A DNA stretch of 64,000 nucleotides. It comes from Streptomyces sp. Ag109_O5-10 (GTDB taxonomy: Bacteria > Actinomycetota > Actinomycetes > Streptomycetales > Streptomycetaceae). This document shows positions 24,645-33,606 of the stretch, piece after piece. Below the pieces are notes generated by a model, which did no database searches, was not told the origin of the DNA, and was given only the letters and a program-made list of their open reading frames with translations. The DNA lies in the NCBI RefSeq assembly GCF_900105755.1, contig NZ_FNTQ01000001.1, positions 5,952,001-6,016,000 on the forward strand, read 5' to 3'. Every line of letters begins with the position of its first letter. Position 1 is the stretch's first letter. The translations under genes were made by a program, and so were the position numbers.

Positions 24645-26414
24645 TCAGAACCCCGCGACGGGATTTTCCAGGGTTCCGACCAGCTGGAGGGCGCCCGACG
24701 GGTCCGCCAGGTCCACCATCTGCCGGTTGTCGCGCAGCTGGAGCCGGTTGAGGCAGGACAGCGCGAACTCGGGCGCGAACATGTCGTACCGCGCGAACTT
24801 CTCGGCGAGTCCGGGCGCCGACGCCTGGTACTCGCGGGTGACCTCGGCGACCGTCCGCCAGAAGTCGTCCTCGGCCAGGACCCCCTCGGCCGCGAGGTTC
24901 GCGGCGAGGAAGCGGAAGAAGCAGTCGAAGACGTCCGTGAAGATCGAGAGGAGTTTCCTCTCCTCCGGAACCTCCACCCGCAGCCGCTCCACCGCGGGCG
25001 GCAGCACCGCGTCCGGGTCCATGACCGCGATCTCCTCGGCGATGTCCTTGTAGATCGCCCGCCGTACCACCCCGTCCTGCACCACCAGGATGACGTTCTC
25101 GCCGTGCGGCATGAACACCAGGTCGTAGGCGTAGAAGCTGTGCAGGAGCGGCGTGAAGTAGGCCCGGAGGTAGGCGCGCAGCCACTCCCGCGCCGGCAGC
25201 CCGCTCCGTTCGATCAGCGCGGCCGCGAAGGAGGCGCCCTCGTGGTCCACGTGCAGCAGGGAGGCCATGGTGGCGAGGGACTCGCCCTCCTGGAGGGACG
25301 GGACCGGGCTCTCCCGCCACAGCGCGGCCAGCATCTTCCGGTACGGCGAGTGGCGGTCGGTCGCCCGCTCGTACTCCAGGTGCCGGTAGCCGACGGCCGC
25401 CCGCTCCCGGATGATCGACAGGCCTGTGGACCTGAGCACCGGGTCGTTGTCGATGAGCTGGGCCAGCCAGTCGTTGATGGCCGGGGTGGCCTCCATGTAG
25501 GCGGCCGAGAGCCCGCGCATGAAGCCCATGTTGAGGACCGAGAGCGCGGTCTTGACGTAGTGCTTCTCGGGGTGCGAGCTGTTGAAGAAGGTCCGGATGG
25601 ACTGCTGGGCCAGGTACTCGTCGTCGCCCTCGCCCAGGCAGACCAGGTACCCGCGGGCGACCTCGGCGGCGAAGGTGACGGTGAGCTTGTTCCACCACTG
25701 CCAGGGGTGGACCGGGACGAGGAGGTAGTCGGCGGGGTCCAGGCCCCGCTCGCGCAGGACGCCGTCGAAGCGCGCGACGGCCGCCTCGCCCACCTCGTCC
25801 CGCACGAACGACTCGTACTCGATCCCGGCCCCCGCGGTGAACGCGGCCCGCGACCGGTGGGCCGCCAGCCACACCAGCCGGACCGGGCTCGCCGTCTCGG
25901 GCGCGTACGACAGGTACTCGTGGACACCGAAGCCGAGCCGCCCGTTGTTGGCGACGAAGCAGGGGTGGCCCTCGGTCATGCCGGTCTCGATCGCCTGGAA
26001 GCCGCTTCCGGCGAGCTCGGCGGCCGTGATCCGCGGCTTGGTGAGCTTGTAGCAGGTGCCGGAGAGGGTGGAGGAGATCTCCTCCAGGTAGACCGGCAGG
26101 ATCTCGTCGCTCAGCCCCAGTGACTTCTGCAGCTCGACGACGAAGTCCAGCGCGGCGAGCGGGAGTCCGGCACCGTCCCGGGTACGGGTGATGGAGTCCG
26201 GGTCCACCTGCCAGTGGTCCAGGGCGCGGCGGACGGCGGTGAAGCGGTAGCGGGTGAGCCCGTCGTCGCTGCGGACGACGTACGACTCTCCGTCCCGCTC
26301 CGGGGTGAGGAGGCGCTCGTGGGCGAACTCGGCGAGGGCCTTGCGTATGAGCAGCCGGTTGGCCTTCTCCCAGCGCTCGGGGGAGAGGTGGGCCACGGCG
26401 TCGGCGAGGGTCAT
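24645..26414 (-). CDS. desD: Desferrioxamine siderophore synthetase DesD (NIS synthetase)
   Basis: A 589-residue IucA/IucC-type NRPS-independent siderophore synthetase. It uses ATP to adenylate the carboxylate of N-hydroxy-N-succinylcadaverine, couples units, and closes the macrocycle to desferrioxamine E. Recognisable family stretches are GHPCFVANNGRLGFG, LLVPVHPWQWWNK and the C-terminal half with YDLVFMPHGENVILVVQDG. The first codon overlaps the desC stop (ATGA), so the two are coupled. It is the last gene of the desABCD operon and is expected to be repressed by iron through the box upstream of desA. Confidence 0.96.
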   Translation of the reverse strand: MTLADAVAHLSPERWEKANRLLIRKALAEFAHERLLTPERDGESYVVRSDDGLTRYRFTAVRRALDHWQVDPDSITRTRDGAGLPLAALDFVVELQKSLGLSDEILPVYLEEISSTLSGTCYKLTKPRITAAELAGSGFQAIETGMTEGHPCFVANNGRLGFGVHEYLSYAPETASPVRLVWLAAHRSRAAFTAGAGIEYESFVRDEVGEAAVARFDGVLRERGLDPADYLLVPVHPWQWWNKLTVTFAAEVARGYLVCLGEGDDEYLAQQSIRTFFNSSHPEKHYVKTALSVLNMGFMRGLSAAYMEATPAINDWLAQLIDNDPVLRSTGLSIIRERAAVGYRHLEYERATDRHSPYRKMLAALWRESPVPSLQEGESLATMASLLHVDHEGASFAAALIERSGLPAREWLRAYLRAYFTPLLHSFYAYDLVFMPHGENVILVVQDGVVRRAIYKDIAEEIAVMDPDAVLPPAVERLRVEVPEERKLLSIFTDVFDCFFRFLAANLAAEGVLAEDDFWRTVAEVTREYQASAPGLAEKFARYDMFAPEFALSCLNRLQLRDNRQMVDLADPSGALQLVGTLENPVAGF

Positions 26415-26953
26415 CCGGCGGCCACCGCCTGCTCGAACCGCTCCCGGGTGCAGTAGCTCAGCAACGCTGTCTTCTCCGGCTTCCGGATCTCCCGTACGGG
26501 GACGAACCCGACGGCCTCGTTCAGGGCGTGCACGGCCTTGTTGCCGACGTCCGGCTCGACGACGATCCGGCGGGCCGCCGGGTCCTCGAAGAGACGGGCC
26601 ACCACGGCCGTGATGACGGCCTTCGTGAAGCCGTGCACGGGGGTGTCCGTGGCGGGGGTGAGGAAGTGCATCCCGACGTCGCCCGGCTCGGGCTCGTACA
26701 GCCCGGCCAGCTCGCGGTGGGCCGGGTCGTAGTACTCCATGAGGAAGGCGGGCTCGCCGTCCTCGCCGAGGCCGAGCAGCGCGTGGTGGTGCTCGTCGGC
26801 CGCGATCTCCATGTACGCCCGCTCGACGTCCTCCAGTCTCGCGTCCTGCATCATCCAGTACACCGCCTTGGGGTGCGTGACCCAGCGGTGCAGCAGCTCG
26901 GCGTCCCGCAGGGGGTCCAGGGGGCGGAAGGTGAAGGGCGTCGTCGTGCTCAT
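26411..26953 (-). CDS. desC: DesC acyltransferase of desferrioxamine biosynthesis (GNAT/IucB-type)
   Basis: A 180-residue GNAT-fold acyltransferase that succinylates or acetylates N-hydroxycadaverine. Typical signatures are FRPLDPLRDAELLHRWVTHP at the N-terminus, then VGMHFLTPA, and VEPDVGNKAVHALNEAVGFV in the acyl-CoA binding region. ATG 26953 overlaps the desB stop by four bases, and the 3' end overlaps desD in the same way. Complete for its family. Confidence 0.95.
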   Translation of the reverse strand: MSTTTPFTFRPLDPLRDAELLHRWVTHPKAVYWMMQDARLEDVERAYMEIAADEHHHALLGLGEDGEPAFLMEYYDPAHRELAGLYEPEPGDVGMHFLTPATDTPVHGFTKAVITAVVARLFEDPAARRIVVEPDVGNKAVHALNEAVGFVPVREIRKPEKTALLSYCTRERFEQAVAAG

Positions 26954-28227
26954 ACGGCGAACTCCTGGAAGGCGATCGTCTTCTCCACCGGGTAGTACTC
27001 GGAGCCGAGCAGCTCGCGGATGATGTACGCGTTCCGGTAGGGGCCCATGCCCAGGTCGGGGCTGGTGATGCTGTGGGTGTGGACGCCGGCGTTCTGCAGG
27101 AAGACGCCGCGGCCGGTGACGTCGATCGCGTAGTTGCGGGCGACGTCGAAGTTGCCGTGCGCGTCGTAGCGCAGCCGGTCCCGGACGGGCTTCAGGAACT
27201 CCGGCTCGACGTACGTGTAGCCGGTGGCCAGGACCAGGCCCTGGCTCTCGATCTCGTAGTCCTTGCCCTGCTCCTCCTGGCGCAGCGTCAGCGTGTACGT
27301 GCCGTTGCCGTAGGCGGCCGCCCGCAGGGCGGAGTTGGTCAGCAGCCTGGTCGGTACCGGGCCGCCGAGGTTCTTCTGGTAGAGCAGGTCGAAGATCTCG
27401 TTGATCAGGTCGCCGTCGATGCCCTTGAAGAGGCCCTTCTGCTCGGCGGTGAGCCGGTAGCGGGTCGCCTCGGGCAGGGCGTGGAAGTAGTCGACGTACT
27501 CCGGGCTGGTCATCTCCAGCGTGAGCTTGGTGTATTCGAGCGGGAAGAAACGGGGGGAGCGGGTCACCCAGTTCAGGCGGTAGCCGTGGACGTCGATCTC
27601 GCTGAGCAGGTCGTGGTAGATCTCGGCGGCGGACTGGCCGCTGCCGACCAGTGTGATCGACTCCTTGGACTGGAGCTCCTGCTTGTGCCGCAGGTAGCGC
27701 GAGTTGTGGATGAAGTCGCCGCCCAGGCCCCGGCAGACCTCGGGGATGTACGGCGGGGTGCCGGTGCCGAGGACCAGGTGCCGGGCGCGGTACGTCTCGC
27801 CGGCCGCCGTCGTGACCAGGTAGTGCTCCGCCTCGTGGCGGACCTCCGTCACCGTGGTGCCGAAGCGGACGTTGGTCAGTTTGTGCGCGGCCCAGCGGCA
27901 GTAGTCGTCGTACTCGACCCGGAGCGGATAGAAGTTCTCGCGGATGTAGAACGGGTACAGCCGGCCCTTCTCCTTCAGGTAGTTGAGGAAGGAGTACGGC
28001 GAGGTGGGGTCCGCGAGGGTGACCAGGTCCGACATGAACGGCGTCTGGAGGTGCGCGCCGTCCAGGAACATGCCGGCGTGCCACTCGAAGTCGGGCTTGG
28101 AGTCGAGGAAGACGCCGTCGAGTCCGTCGATCGGCTCGGTCAGGCAGGCGAGGCCGAGGTTGAAGGGCCCGAGCCCGATCCCCACGAAGTCATAGGTCTT
28201 GGTCGGGTGTTCAGGACGCGCGGTCAA
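26950..28227 (-). CDS. desB: DesB, FAD-dependent cadaverine N-monooxygenase
   Basis: A 425-residue lysine/ornithine N-monooxygenase family protein that N-hydroxylates cadaverine. The FAD motif GIGLGPFNLGL is at residues 16-26, the NADPH-binding GSGQSAAE lies mid-protein, and the C-terminal LATGYTY motif is present. The start is TTG, 17 bases inside the end of desA, with GGGAG just upstream within desA. It is therefore tightly coupled to desA. Confidence 0.95.
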   Translation of the reverse strand: MTARPEHPTKTYDFVGIGLGPFNLGLACLTEPIDGLDGVFLDSKPDFEWHAGMFLDGAHLQTPFMSDLVTLADPTSPYSFLNYLKEKGRLYPFYIRENFYPLRVEYDDYCRWAAHKLTNVRFGTTVTEVRHEAEHYLVTTAAGETYRARHLVLGTGTPPYIPEVCRGLGGDFIHNSRYLRHKQELQSKESITLVGSGQSAAEIYHDLLSEIDVHGYRLNWVTRSPRFFPLEYTKLTLEMTSPEYVDYFHALPEATRYRLTAEQKGLFKGIDGDLINEIFDLLYQKNLGGPVPTRLLTNSALRAAAYGNGTYTLTLRQEEQGKDYEIESQGLVLATGYTYVEPEFLKPVRDRLRYDAHGNFDVARNYAIDVTGRGVFLQNAGVHTHSITSPDLGMGPYRNAYIIRELLGSEYYPVEKTIAFQEFAV

Positions 28228-29653
28228 GGGAGTCTCCCAGGTACTGCTCGGCGTGGCCGGCGATCAGGTCGAGGACGGCGGCGATGTCGGCCGTCGTGGT
28301 CTCGGGGTTGAGCAGGGTGAACTTGAGGTAGTGGCGGCCGCCGACCTTGGTGCCCGCGACCACCGCGTCGCCGGAGGCGAACAGGGCCTTGCGGGCGTAG
28401 AGGTTGGCACGGTCGATCTCGGCCGGGTCGGTGACGGCCGTCGGGATGTAGCGGAAGACGAGGGTGGACAGGGACGGCTCGACGACGACGTCGTAGCGCG
28501 GGTCGGCCACGAGCAGCCTCCAGCCTTCCCGCGCCAGCTCGCAGACCTCGTCGAAGAGTTCACCGATGCCGTCGGCGCCCATGGTGCGCAGGGTCAACCA
28601 CAGCTTGAGGGCGTCGAAGCGGCGGGTGGTCTGGAGGGACTTGTCGACCTGGTTGGGGATGCGTTCGGTGACCATGCGGCGGGGGTTGAGGTAGTCCGCG
28701 TGATAGGTGACATGGCACAGGGTCGCCCCGTCCCGGACCAGCACCGCAGACGAACTCACCGGCTGGAAGTAGGACTTGTGGTAGTCCACGGTGACCGAGT
28801 CGGCGCGCTCGATGCCGGCGAGCCGGTCCCGGTGCCGCAGGGAGGCGAGCAGTCCGCAGCCGTAGGCCGCGTCGACGTGCATCCACACGCCGTACTGCTC
28901 GCACAGCCCGGCGATCTCGGGGAGCGGGTCGATGGAACCGAAGTCGGTGGTGCCCGCGGTGGCGACGACCGCCATGGGCACCAGTCCGTCGTCCTCGCAC
29001 CGTTCCAGCTCGCGGGCGAGGGCGACGGTCTGCATCCGCTTGTCGGCGCCGACGGGGACGGAGACCACCGCGTCCGGGCCGAGGCCGAGCAGTTTCGCCG
29101 ACTTCTGCACGCTGAAGTGGCTGACCTCGGAGGCGAAGACCCGCAGGTCGCCGAGGTTCTCGGTCTTGGCCTCCTCCCGCGCCAGCAGCAGCGCCTGGAG
29201 GTTGGACTGGGTGCCGCCGGAGGTGAACACGCCGTCGGCCGCGGCGCCGAAGCCGATGCGGGCGGTCGTCCAGTCGATCAGTTTCCGCTCGATGAGGGTG
29301 CCGCCCGCCGACTGGTCCCAGGTGTCCAGGGAGGAGTTGACGGCGGAGAGCACCGCCTCGCCGAGCACCGCCGGGATGACCACCGGGCAGTTGAGGTGGG
29401 CGAGGTAGCGGGGGTGGTGGAAGTAGACGGCGTCGCGGAGGTAGACGTCCTCCAGTTCGTCCAGGACCGCGGTGGTGTCGTGCAGCGGGCGGTCGAGGTC
29501 GATGCCGTCGATGCGGGGGGAGAGGGCGTCGACGGTGACACCCGTGAACGGACGGTCGGTGGTGGCGAGTTTGGCCGCCACCCGCTCTACTCCTTCGGTC
29601 ACGGAGCGGCGGTACTGCTCCGCGGTGAGGTCATTGAGCAGGTGCGAGCGCAT
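28211..29653 (-). CDS. desA: DesA, PLP-dependent lysine decarboxylase
   Basis: A 480-residue group II PLP decarboxylase. It turns lysine into cadaverine, the first step of desferrioxamine synthesis. TSGGTQSNLQAL binds the PLP phosphate, and DYHKSYFQP carries the PLP lysine near residue 293. ATG 29653 (MRSHLLND) is chosen because GGAGGA lies about 5 bases before it and this is the N-terminus I know for DesA. A start at 29701 would fall inside the iron-box promoter. First gene of desABCD. Confidence 0.96.
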   Translation of the reverse strand: MRSHLLNDLTAEQYRRSVTEGVERVAAKLATTDRPFTGVTVDALSPRIDGIDLDRPLHDTTAVLDELEDVYLRDAVYFHHPRYLAHLNCPVVIPAVLGEAVLSAVNSSLDTWDQSAGGTLIERKLIDWTTARIGFGAAADGVFTSGGTQSNLQALLLAREEAKTENLGDLRVFASEVSHFSVQKSAKLLGLGPDAVVSVPVGADKRMQTVALARELERCEDDGLVPMAVVATAGTTDFGSIDPLPEIAGLCEQYGVWMHVDAAYGCGLLASLRHRDRLAGIERADSVTVDYHKSYFQPVSSSAVLVRDGATLCHVTYHADYLNPRRMVTERIPNQVDKSLQTTRRFDALKLWLTLRTMGADGIGELFDEVCELAREGWRLLVADPRYDVVVEPSLSTLVFRYIPTAVTDPAEIDRANLYARKALFASGDAVVAGTKVGGRHYLKFTLLNPETTTADIAAVLDLIAGHAEQYLGDSLDRAS

Positions 29654-29701
29654 GGGTCCTCCGGGGCGATCCGTGCGGGGGAGGGAAGTGATCCGTTCCA
29701 C

Positions 29702-29720
29702 TTAGGTTAGCCTAACCTAA
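29702..29720 (-). promoter_or_regulatory. Iron box (DmdR1/IdeR operator) of desABCD
   Basis: TTAGGTTAGCCTAACCTAA is a perfect 19-bp match to the actinobacterial iron box. It lies 49 bases upstream of the desA start. With Fe2+, DmdR1 should bind and block transcription. Confidence 0.96.
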
Positions 29721-29812
29721 GTAACTTGCCCGTGGAATGCCGCCCTTCCCGTGACGGCCGTCACGTCGGCGGCAGCGGCTGCCCGGCGGCCGTAACCACC
29801 TGGCGGCCGTAA

Positions 29813-30652
29813 CTACCCGTCTGCGGACCGGAGCTGTTCCTCCGTCAGGCCCCGCCGCCAGTACCCGACGAAGGTGACCCGGCGCCGGTCGATCCCGCGC
29901 TCGCCGACGAGGTGACGGCGCAGCTCCTTCACCCGCCCGGACTCCCCGGCGATCCAGACGTACGGGCGTGCGGGGGAGGGGAGTTGCGCGGCACGGATCT
30001 CCGCGACGGCGTCGCGGCCGCCGCCCACCAGCCAGGTGATCTCCGCGTCCGCCGCGGTGACCACGTCCTGGACGTCCCCGGCGCACGGCACCTCCAGCCA
30101 GGCGCGCACGCGAGTGCCGGCGGGCAGCGATCCGAGGATGGCGGTCGCGGCGGGTACGGCGGTCTCGTCACCCCACACCAGCACCAGGTCGGTGTCCCCG
30201 GGCGGCCGGAACCGGATCGCCCGGTTGTCGGCGACGGCGGGCCCGAGCAGGACCACCCGGTCCCCGGCGACGGCCCGCGACGCCCACCGGGAGGCGGGCC
30301 CGGCGGGCGTCGCGGCCCCCGGCTCGACCCCGTGCAGCACGAAGTCGATGTCGATCTGGTCGGGATCCCGGCGCAGTTCCCGCAGTGTGTACGACCGCAT
30401 CACGGCCCGTACGCCGTCCGGGAGGCCGCGCCAGCCCTGCCACCATCCCTCGCCGAGCTCGATCGGTACGACGGGCTCGGAGCACCCCTCGGCCGGGATG
30501 AACAGGGAGAGCGACTGGTCGCGCCCGTGGGAGTGGAAGTGCGCCAGATCGGCACCGGCGAAGGTGACCCGGACCAGAGACGGACCGAGCCGCCTCGTCC
30601 GTGCGACCTGGAGGGAGAAGAAACGGAACGGGGCGGCTACGGCCGTCGTCAT
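29813..30652 (-). CDS. desF: Siderophore-interacting protein (FAD-dependent ferric-siderophore reductase), DesF
   Basis: A 279-residue SIP/ViuB-family flavoprotein that reduces Fe(III) in imported ferrioxamine so that iron is released. The FAD-binding motif MRSYTLRE lies near residue 85, the middle carries VLLGPAVADNRA, and the C-terminal siderophore-reductase half ends in FVGYWRRGL. ATG 30652 follows AGGAG. It lies 50 bases after desE on the same strand, so both are probably under the desE iron box. Confidence 0.9.
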   Translation of the reverse strand: MTTAVAAPFRFFSLQVARTRRLGPSLVRVTFAGADLAHFHSHGRDQSLSLFIPAEGCSEPVVPIELGEGWWQGWRGLPDGVRAVMRSYTLRELRRDPDQIDIDFVLHGVEPGAATPAGPASRWASRAVAGDRVVLLGPAVADNRAIRFRPPGDTDLVLVWGDETAVPAATAILGSLPAGTRVRAWLEVPCAGDVQDVVTAADAEITWLVGGGRDAVAEIRAAQLPSPARPYVWIAGESGRVKELRRHLVGERGIDRRRVTFVGYWRRGLTEEQLRSADG

Positions 30653-30702
30653 ATGGGCTCCTGGGACTCAGGACGTTGTCCGGGTGCGGTGCTGCCCGCG
30701 GG

Positions 30703-31749
30703 TCAGCTGACCTTCTTCGCCGTCTCGATCGCCTTGGCGAGGTTCTCCACCATCGCGACGCACTTGTCGTACGAGAAGATCGGCTCGGGGGAGCGGGAGA
30801 TGACCTGGCCGGCCTTGACCGCGGGGAGCTTCTTCCAGGTGGCCTGGGTGATGTCGGCGGGCTGGATGGTCGCCGTACGGTCGTCCATCATGATGATGTC
30901 GGCCTGGTACTTGTCGACGTTCTCCCAGCTCAGCGACTCGTACCAGCCGCCGCTCGCCTTCAGTACGGAGGCGGAGGGCTCGACGAGGTTCACGCCGAGG
31001 GCCTTGAAGTACTCCAGATCCACGGAGAGGCCGGAGCCGGACACGTAGAAGATGTCCTGGGCCGCGGAACCGGCCAGCACCTTGATGTCCGGGTGCGCCT
31101 TGGCCGCGGCGCGCAGCCGGGACGAGGCCTCCTCGAACCGCTTCTTCGCGTCGGTCACCCTGCTCGCCGTCATGTCCGCGCCGAGCGACTCCGCGAGGGC
31201 CCAGACGCGCTGGAGCGGGACGGTCAGCCGGCGGTCGTAGGCCGAGATGCCGACGCTGGGGGCGAGCTTGGCGATCTTGTCCTTGGACTCCTCCGGGACG
31301 TACCAGAGGGTGCCGGCGCCGTCGAACATGGTGGTGATGAGGACGTCGGGCGCGAGCGCCGCGTACTTCTCGACGTTGAACCGGCCCCACTCGTTGCCGA
31401 GGACGGTCAGCTTGCTGACGTCCATGTCGCCGGCCTGGACGTCGGCCTTGCCGGCCTTGGTCTTCGTGGGCCCGAAGGCACCCTTCACGCCGATGCCGTA
31501 GTCGTAGAGCGCTGCGGCGACGCCGACGAACGCGACGATGTTCGCCGGAGCCCTGTCCAGCTTCACGGTCGTGCCCCGGTCGTCCTTGAACGTCCAGGGA
31601 CCGGACTTGGCGGCCGTCGTCCCCTTGTCGGAGGAGCCACCGCTTCTGTCGTCGTCACCGCAGGCGGCAAGCACGGCGCCGAGACCGAGGGCGCCACCGG
31701 CGGCGAGGATGCCGCGGCGGGTGAGGTGGGCTGCTCTGGCGTTGGACAT
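30703..31749 (-). CDS. desE: Ferrioxamine-binding lipoprotein DesE (ABC substrate-binding protein)
   Basis: A 348-residue periplasmic-binding-protein-like lipoprotein (FepB/FhuD class). The N-terminus has a twin-arginine stretch (LTRRGILAAGG) followed by the lipobox LAAC near residue 30, so it is probably exported by Tat and lipid-anchored. The mature part has the two-lobe siderophore binder pattern (PANIVAFVGVAAALYDYG, then LAPDVLITTMFDG). An iron box lies 51 bases upstream. No ABC permease genes are in the window, so the membrane components must be elsewhere. Confidence 0.93.
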   Translation of the reverse strand: MSNARAAHLTRRGILAAGGALGLGAVLAACGDDDRSGGSSDKGTTAAKSGPWTFKDDRGTTVKLDRAPANIVAFVGVAAALYDYGIGVKGAFGPTKTKAGKADVQAGDMDVSKLTVLGNEWGRFNVEKYAALAPDVLITTMFDGAGTLWYVPEESKDKIAKLAPSVGISAYDRRLTVPLQRVWALAESLGADMTASRVTDAKKRFEEASSRLRAAAKAHPDIKVLAGSAAQDIFYVSGSGLSVDLEYFKALGVNLVEPSASVLKASGGWYESLSWENVDKYQADIIMMDDRTATIQPADITQATWKKLPAVKAGQVISRSPEPIFSYDKCVAMVENLAKAIETAKKVS

Positions 31750-31799
31750 AGGTGTGGCTGCTTTCGGACGTGCGGAAACACCGCCGGACGGGATGTAGC

Positions 31800-31818
31800 T
31801 TAGGTTAGCCTAACCTCA
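31800..31818 (-). promoter_or_regulatory. Iron box of desEF
   Basis: TTAGGTTAGCCTAACCTCA differs from the perfect iron box at one outer position. It lies 51 bases upstream of desE and matches the box in front of desA. Confidence 0.94.
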
Positions 31819-31945
31819 CATCGTGTCCAGATCCAGCTTTGGCGTTCCGCCCGGGGTCAGTCCATCCGTGGCCAACTCGCGGACAGGACCGCCTCTTTGG
31901 GCCATGGCGCTCCCCGGGACCGGGGCCTGCTGGTAGACAGGTGCG

Positions 31946-32518
31946 ATGACGGACGACGTGCAGGCTGATGCGTTCCGGGCGGGTCAGTCCGGACTGATCG
32001 TGCGGGTCCCGGAGGCGGAACCCGTGGTGGGAGCGTGGCGGGACCGCCTCGACCCCTCGGCCCGTGCCGGTGTTCCGGCCCATGTCACCGTGCTCTTCCC
32101 GTTCCTCGACGCGGGGTTGATCGACGGCGGTGTGCACGCCGCGCTGGGCGACCTGCTCTCTCGGCACCGGCCGTTCGAGGCCCGCTTCGACCGCTGCGGC
32201 CGGTTCCCGGGAGTCCTGTACCTCGCCCCCGCCCCCGAACCGGCCGCCCGCTTCAGAGGCCTCACCGAAGCGATCGCCGAACGCTGGCCGGAGAACCCGC
32301 CGTTCGGCGGCGCGTTCGACGACATCGTCCCGCACCTCACGGTCGCCCAAGGCCAGGAGGAGGCCGTCATCGAGAAGGCCGAGGCGGACCTGCCGGCCGG
32401 CCTCCCCGTCGTGGCGCGGGTATCGACGGTCGACCTGCTGATCCACGACGGGAGGCGCTGGGAACGGCGAGCCGCCTTCCGGCTGGGGCAGGCCCTTCGT
32501 GGTCACCTCGGCCGATAG
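31946..32518 (+). CDS. 2H phosphoesterase (2'-5' RNA ligase superfamily)
   Basis: A 190-residue protein with the two HxT motifs of the 2H superfamily: HVTVLFPF (His46, Thr48) and PHLTVAQG around residue 130. These form the symmetric active site that cleaves or joins cyclic or 2'-5' phosphodiester bonds. Length is normal for the stand-alone YjcG/LigT-like branch. Its last 16 bases overlap the end of the convergent methyltransferase gene. The substrate (RNA ends, cyclic nucleotides) cannot be told. Confidence 0.85.
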   Translation: MTDDVQADAFRAGQSGLIVRVPEAEPVVGAWRDRLDPSARAGVPAHVTVLFPFLDAGLIDGGVHAALGDLLSRHRPFEARFDRCGRFPGVLYLAPAPEPAARFRGLTEAIAERWPENPPFGGAFDDIVPHLTVAQGQEEAVIEKAEADLPAGLPVVARVSTVDLLIHDGRRWERRAAFRLGQALRGHLGR

Positions 32519-33354
32519 GCGGTGGCCAGCACGGAGACGGTGACCCGGTCGGGCAGCGGGGCCTCGTCGCTCAGGTCCGCCCGGCTCAAGTGGCGTGCGC
32601 TCGGCGTCATCCCCAGCAGGTCGAGGGCCTCCTCCCCGGCCAGGTCCGCGCCGTACTCCACCTGTTCGGTGGCGGCGACGGCGAAGAAGGGATCCAGCGC
32701 CCGGTGCAGGCGCCGCTCCTTGGCGGGGTCGACGGTCACCGCCGCAGGCAGCCGCTCGCGCAGTTCGGCCAGATGACGCCCGGTGGGGCGGACCACGATC
32801 AACCGCCCTGCCGGACGGAGCACCCGGTGGAACTCGGCCGGGTTCCGCGGGGCGAACACGTCCAGCACGACATCGGCGACCCCGGTGGCCAGCGGAAGGG
32901 GACGGAAGACGTCCCAGGCCGCGGTGCCGGCTCGGTCATGGGCCCGCGCCGCCGCGCGCAGCGCACGCACCGACGTGTCCAGCCCGAGGCCGCGGGCGCC
33001 GGGCAGCCGGTCGAGAACGCCGGCCAGGTAGTAGCCCGTGCCGCAGCCCACGTCGAGCACCGTGGCCCGCTCGGGCGCGGCCGCGGCCGCGAGGCGTGTC
33101 ACGGCGTCACGGATGCGCGCGTAGCCGCCGGCGGACAGGAACCGTTCCCGGGCCCGGACCATGGCCGCGTCGTCGCCGCTGGTGGCGCGGGTGCCGGTCA
33201 GCAGCCCGGCGTAGCCGTGCCGGGCGATGTCGAAGGTGTGGCCCGCCGGGCAGCGCAGTACGCCGCGGCCGGGACGGATGCGGTGGGTGCGGCACATCGG
33301 GCAGCGCAGCAGGTCGAGGACGCGCTCGAGGGCAGGGGGAAGCGGCACGGGCAC
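32503..33354 (-). CDS. RlmA-family 23S rRNA (guanine-N1)-methyltransferase
   Basis: A 283-residue protein with the RlmA architecture. An N-terminal zinc site is built by Cys18, Cys21, Cys35 and His39 (LRCPMC, then LRCPAGHTFDIARHGY). A SAM-binding Rossmann domain follows, with VLDVGCGTGYY near 100. GTG 33354 has AGGAG 6 bases upstream. RlmA enzymes methylate G745 or G748 of 23S rRNA; the Gram-positive form (RlmA-II/TlrB) gives tylosin-type macrolide resistance. Which base is modified here cannot be read from sequence. Its 3' end overlaps the 2H phosphoesterase gene by 16 bases. Confidence 0.85.
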   Translation of the reverse strand: MPVPLPPALERVLDLLRCPMCRTHRIRPGRGVLRCPAGHTFDIARHGYAGLLTGTRATSGDDAAMVRARERFLSAGGYARIRDAVTRLAAAAAPERATVLDVGCGTGYYLAGVLDRLPGARGLGLDTSVRALRAAARAHDRAGTAAWDVFRPLPLATGVADVVLDVFAPRNPAEFHRVLRPAGRLIVVRPTGRHLAELRERLPAAVTVDPAKERRLHRALDPFFAVAATEQVEYGADLAGEEALDLLGMTPSARHLSRADLSDEAPLPDRVTVSVLATAYRPR

Positions 33355-33476
33355 GAGGCACTCCTGACAACGGTGGAGGGAGAAGGACCGTGCCTGCGTG
33401 CGCACACAGAGGGCCGCCGTCGTCGACCGCCAACGGACACCGACAGCAACGTGGTTCACGCCGCAGGCACACCAAC

Positions 33477-33504
33477 GAGGGCGACGCCGACCGGCCTCGC
33501 CCTC
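33477..33504. terminator. Small hairpin between the OGG-fold-like gene and rlmA
   Basis: GAGGGCGA (33477-33484) pairs with TCGCCCTC (33497-33504). It lies about 100 bases beyond the stop of the gene at 33607 and 120 bases before the rlmA start. It could be a terminator, or part of an rlmA leader attenuator. Confidence 0.35.
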
Positions 33505-33606
33505 AACACCTTCCGGTCAGAGGAAGCAGTAGTGCGGGGTGCTCGTGAATGCCACGGCGTGAGTTTATGGGCCCTGGCGAGGCCCCAGCGCGGCCCCGGG
33601 CTGAGG

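Noticed and set aside
22783..25872. Long minus-strand frame across hexA and desD
   Set aside because: Runs through the terminator at 24596-24638 and has no recognisable domain; a composition artefact.
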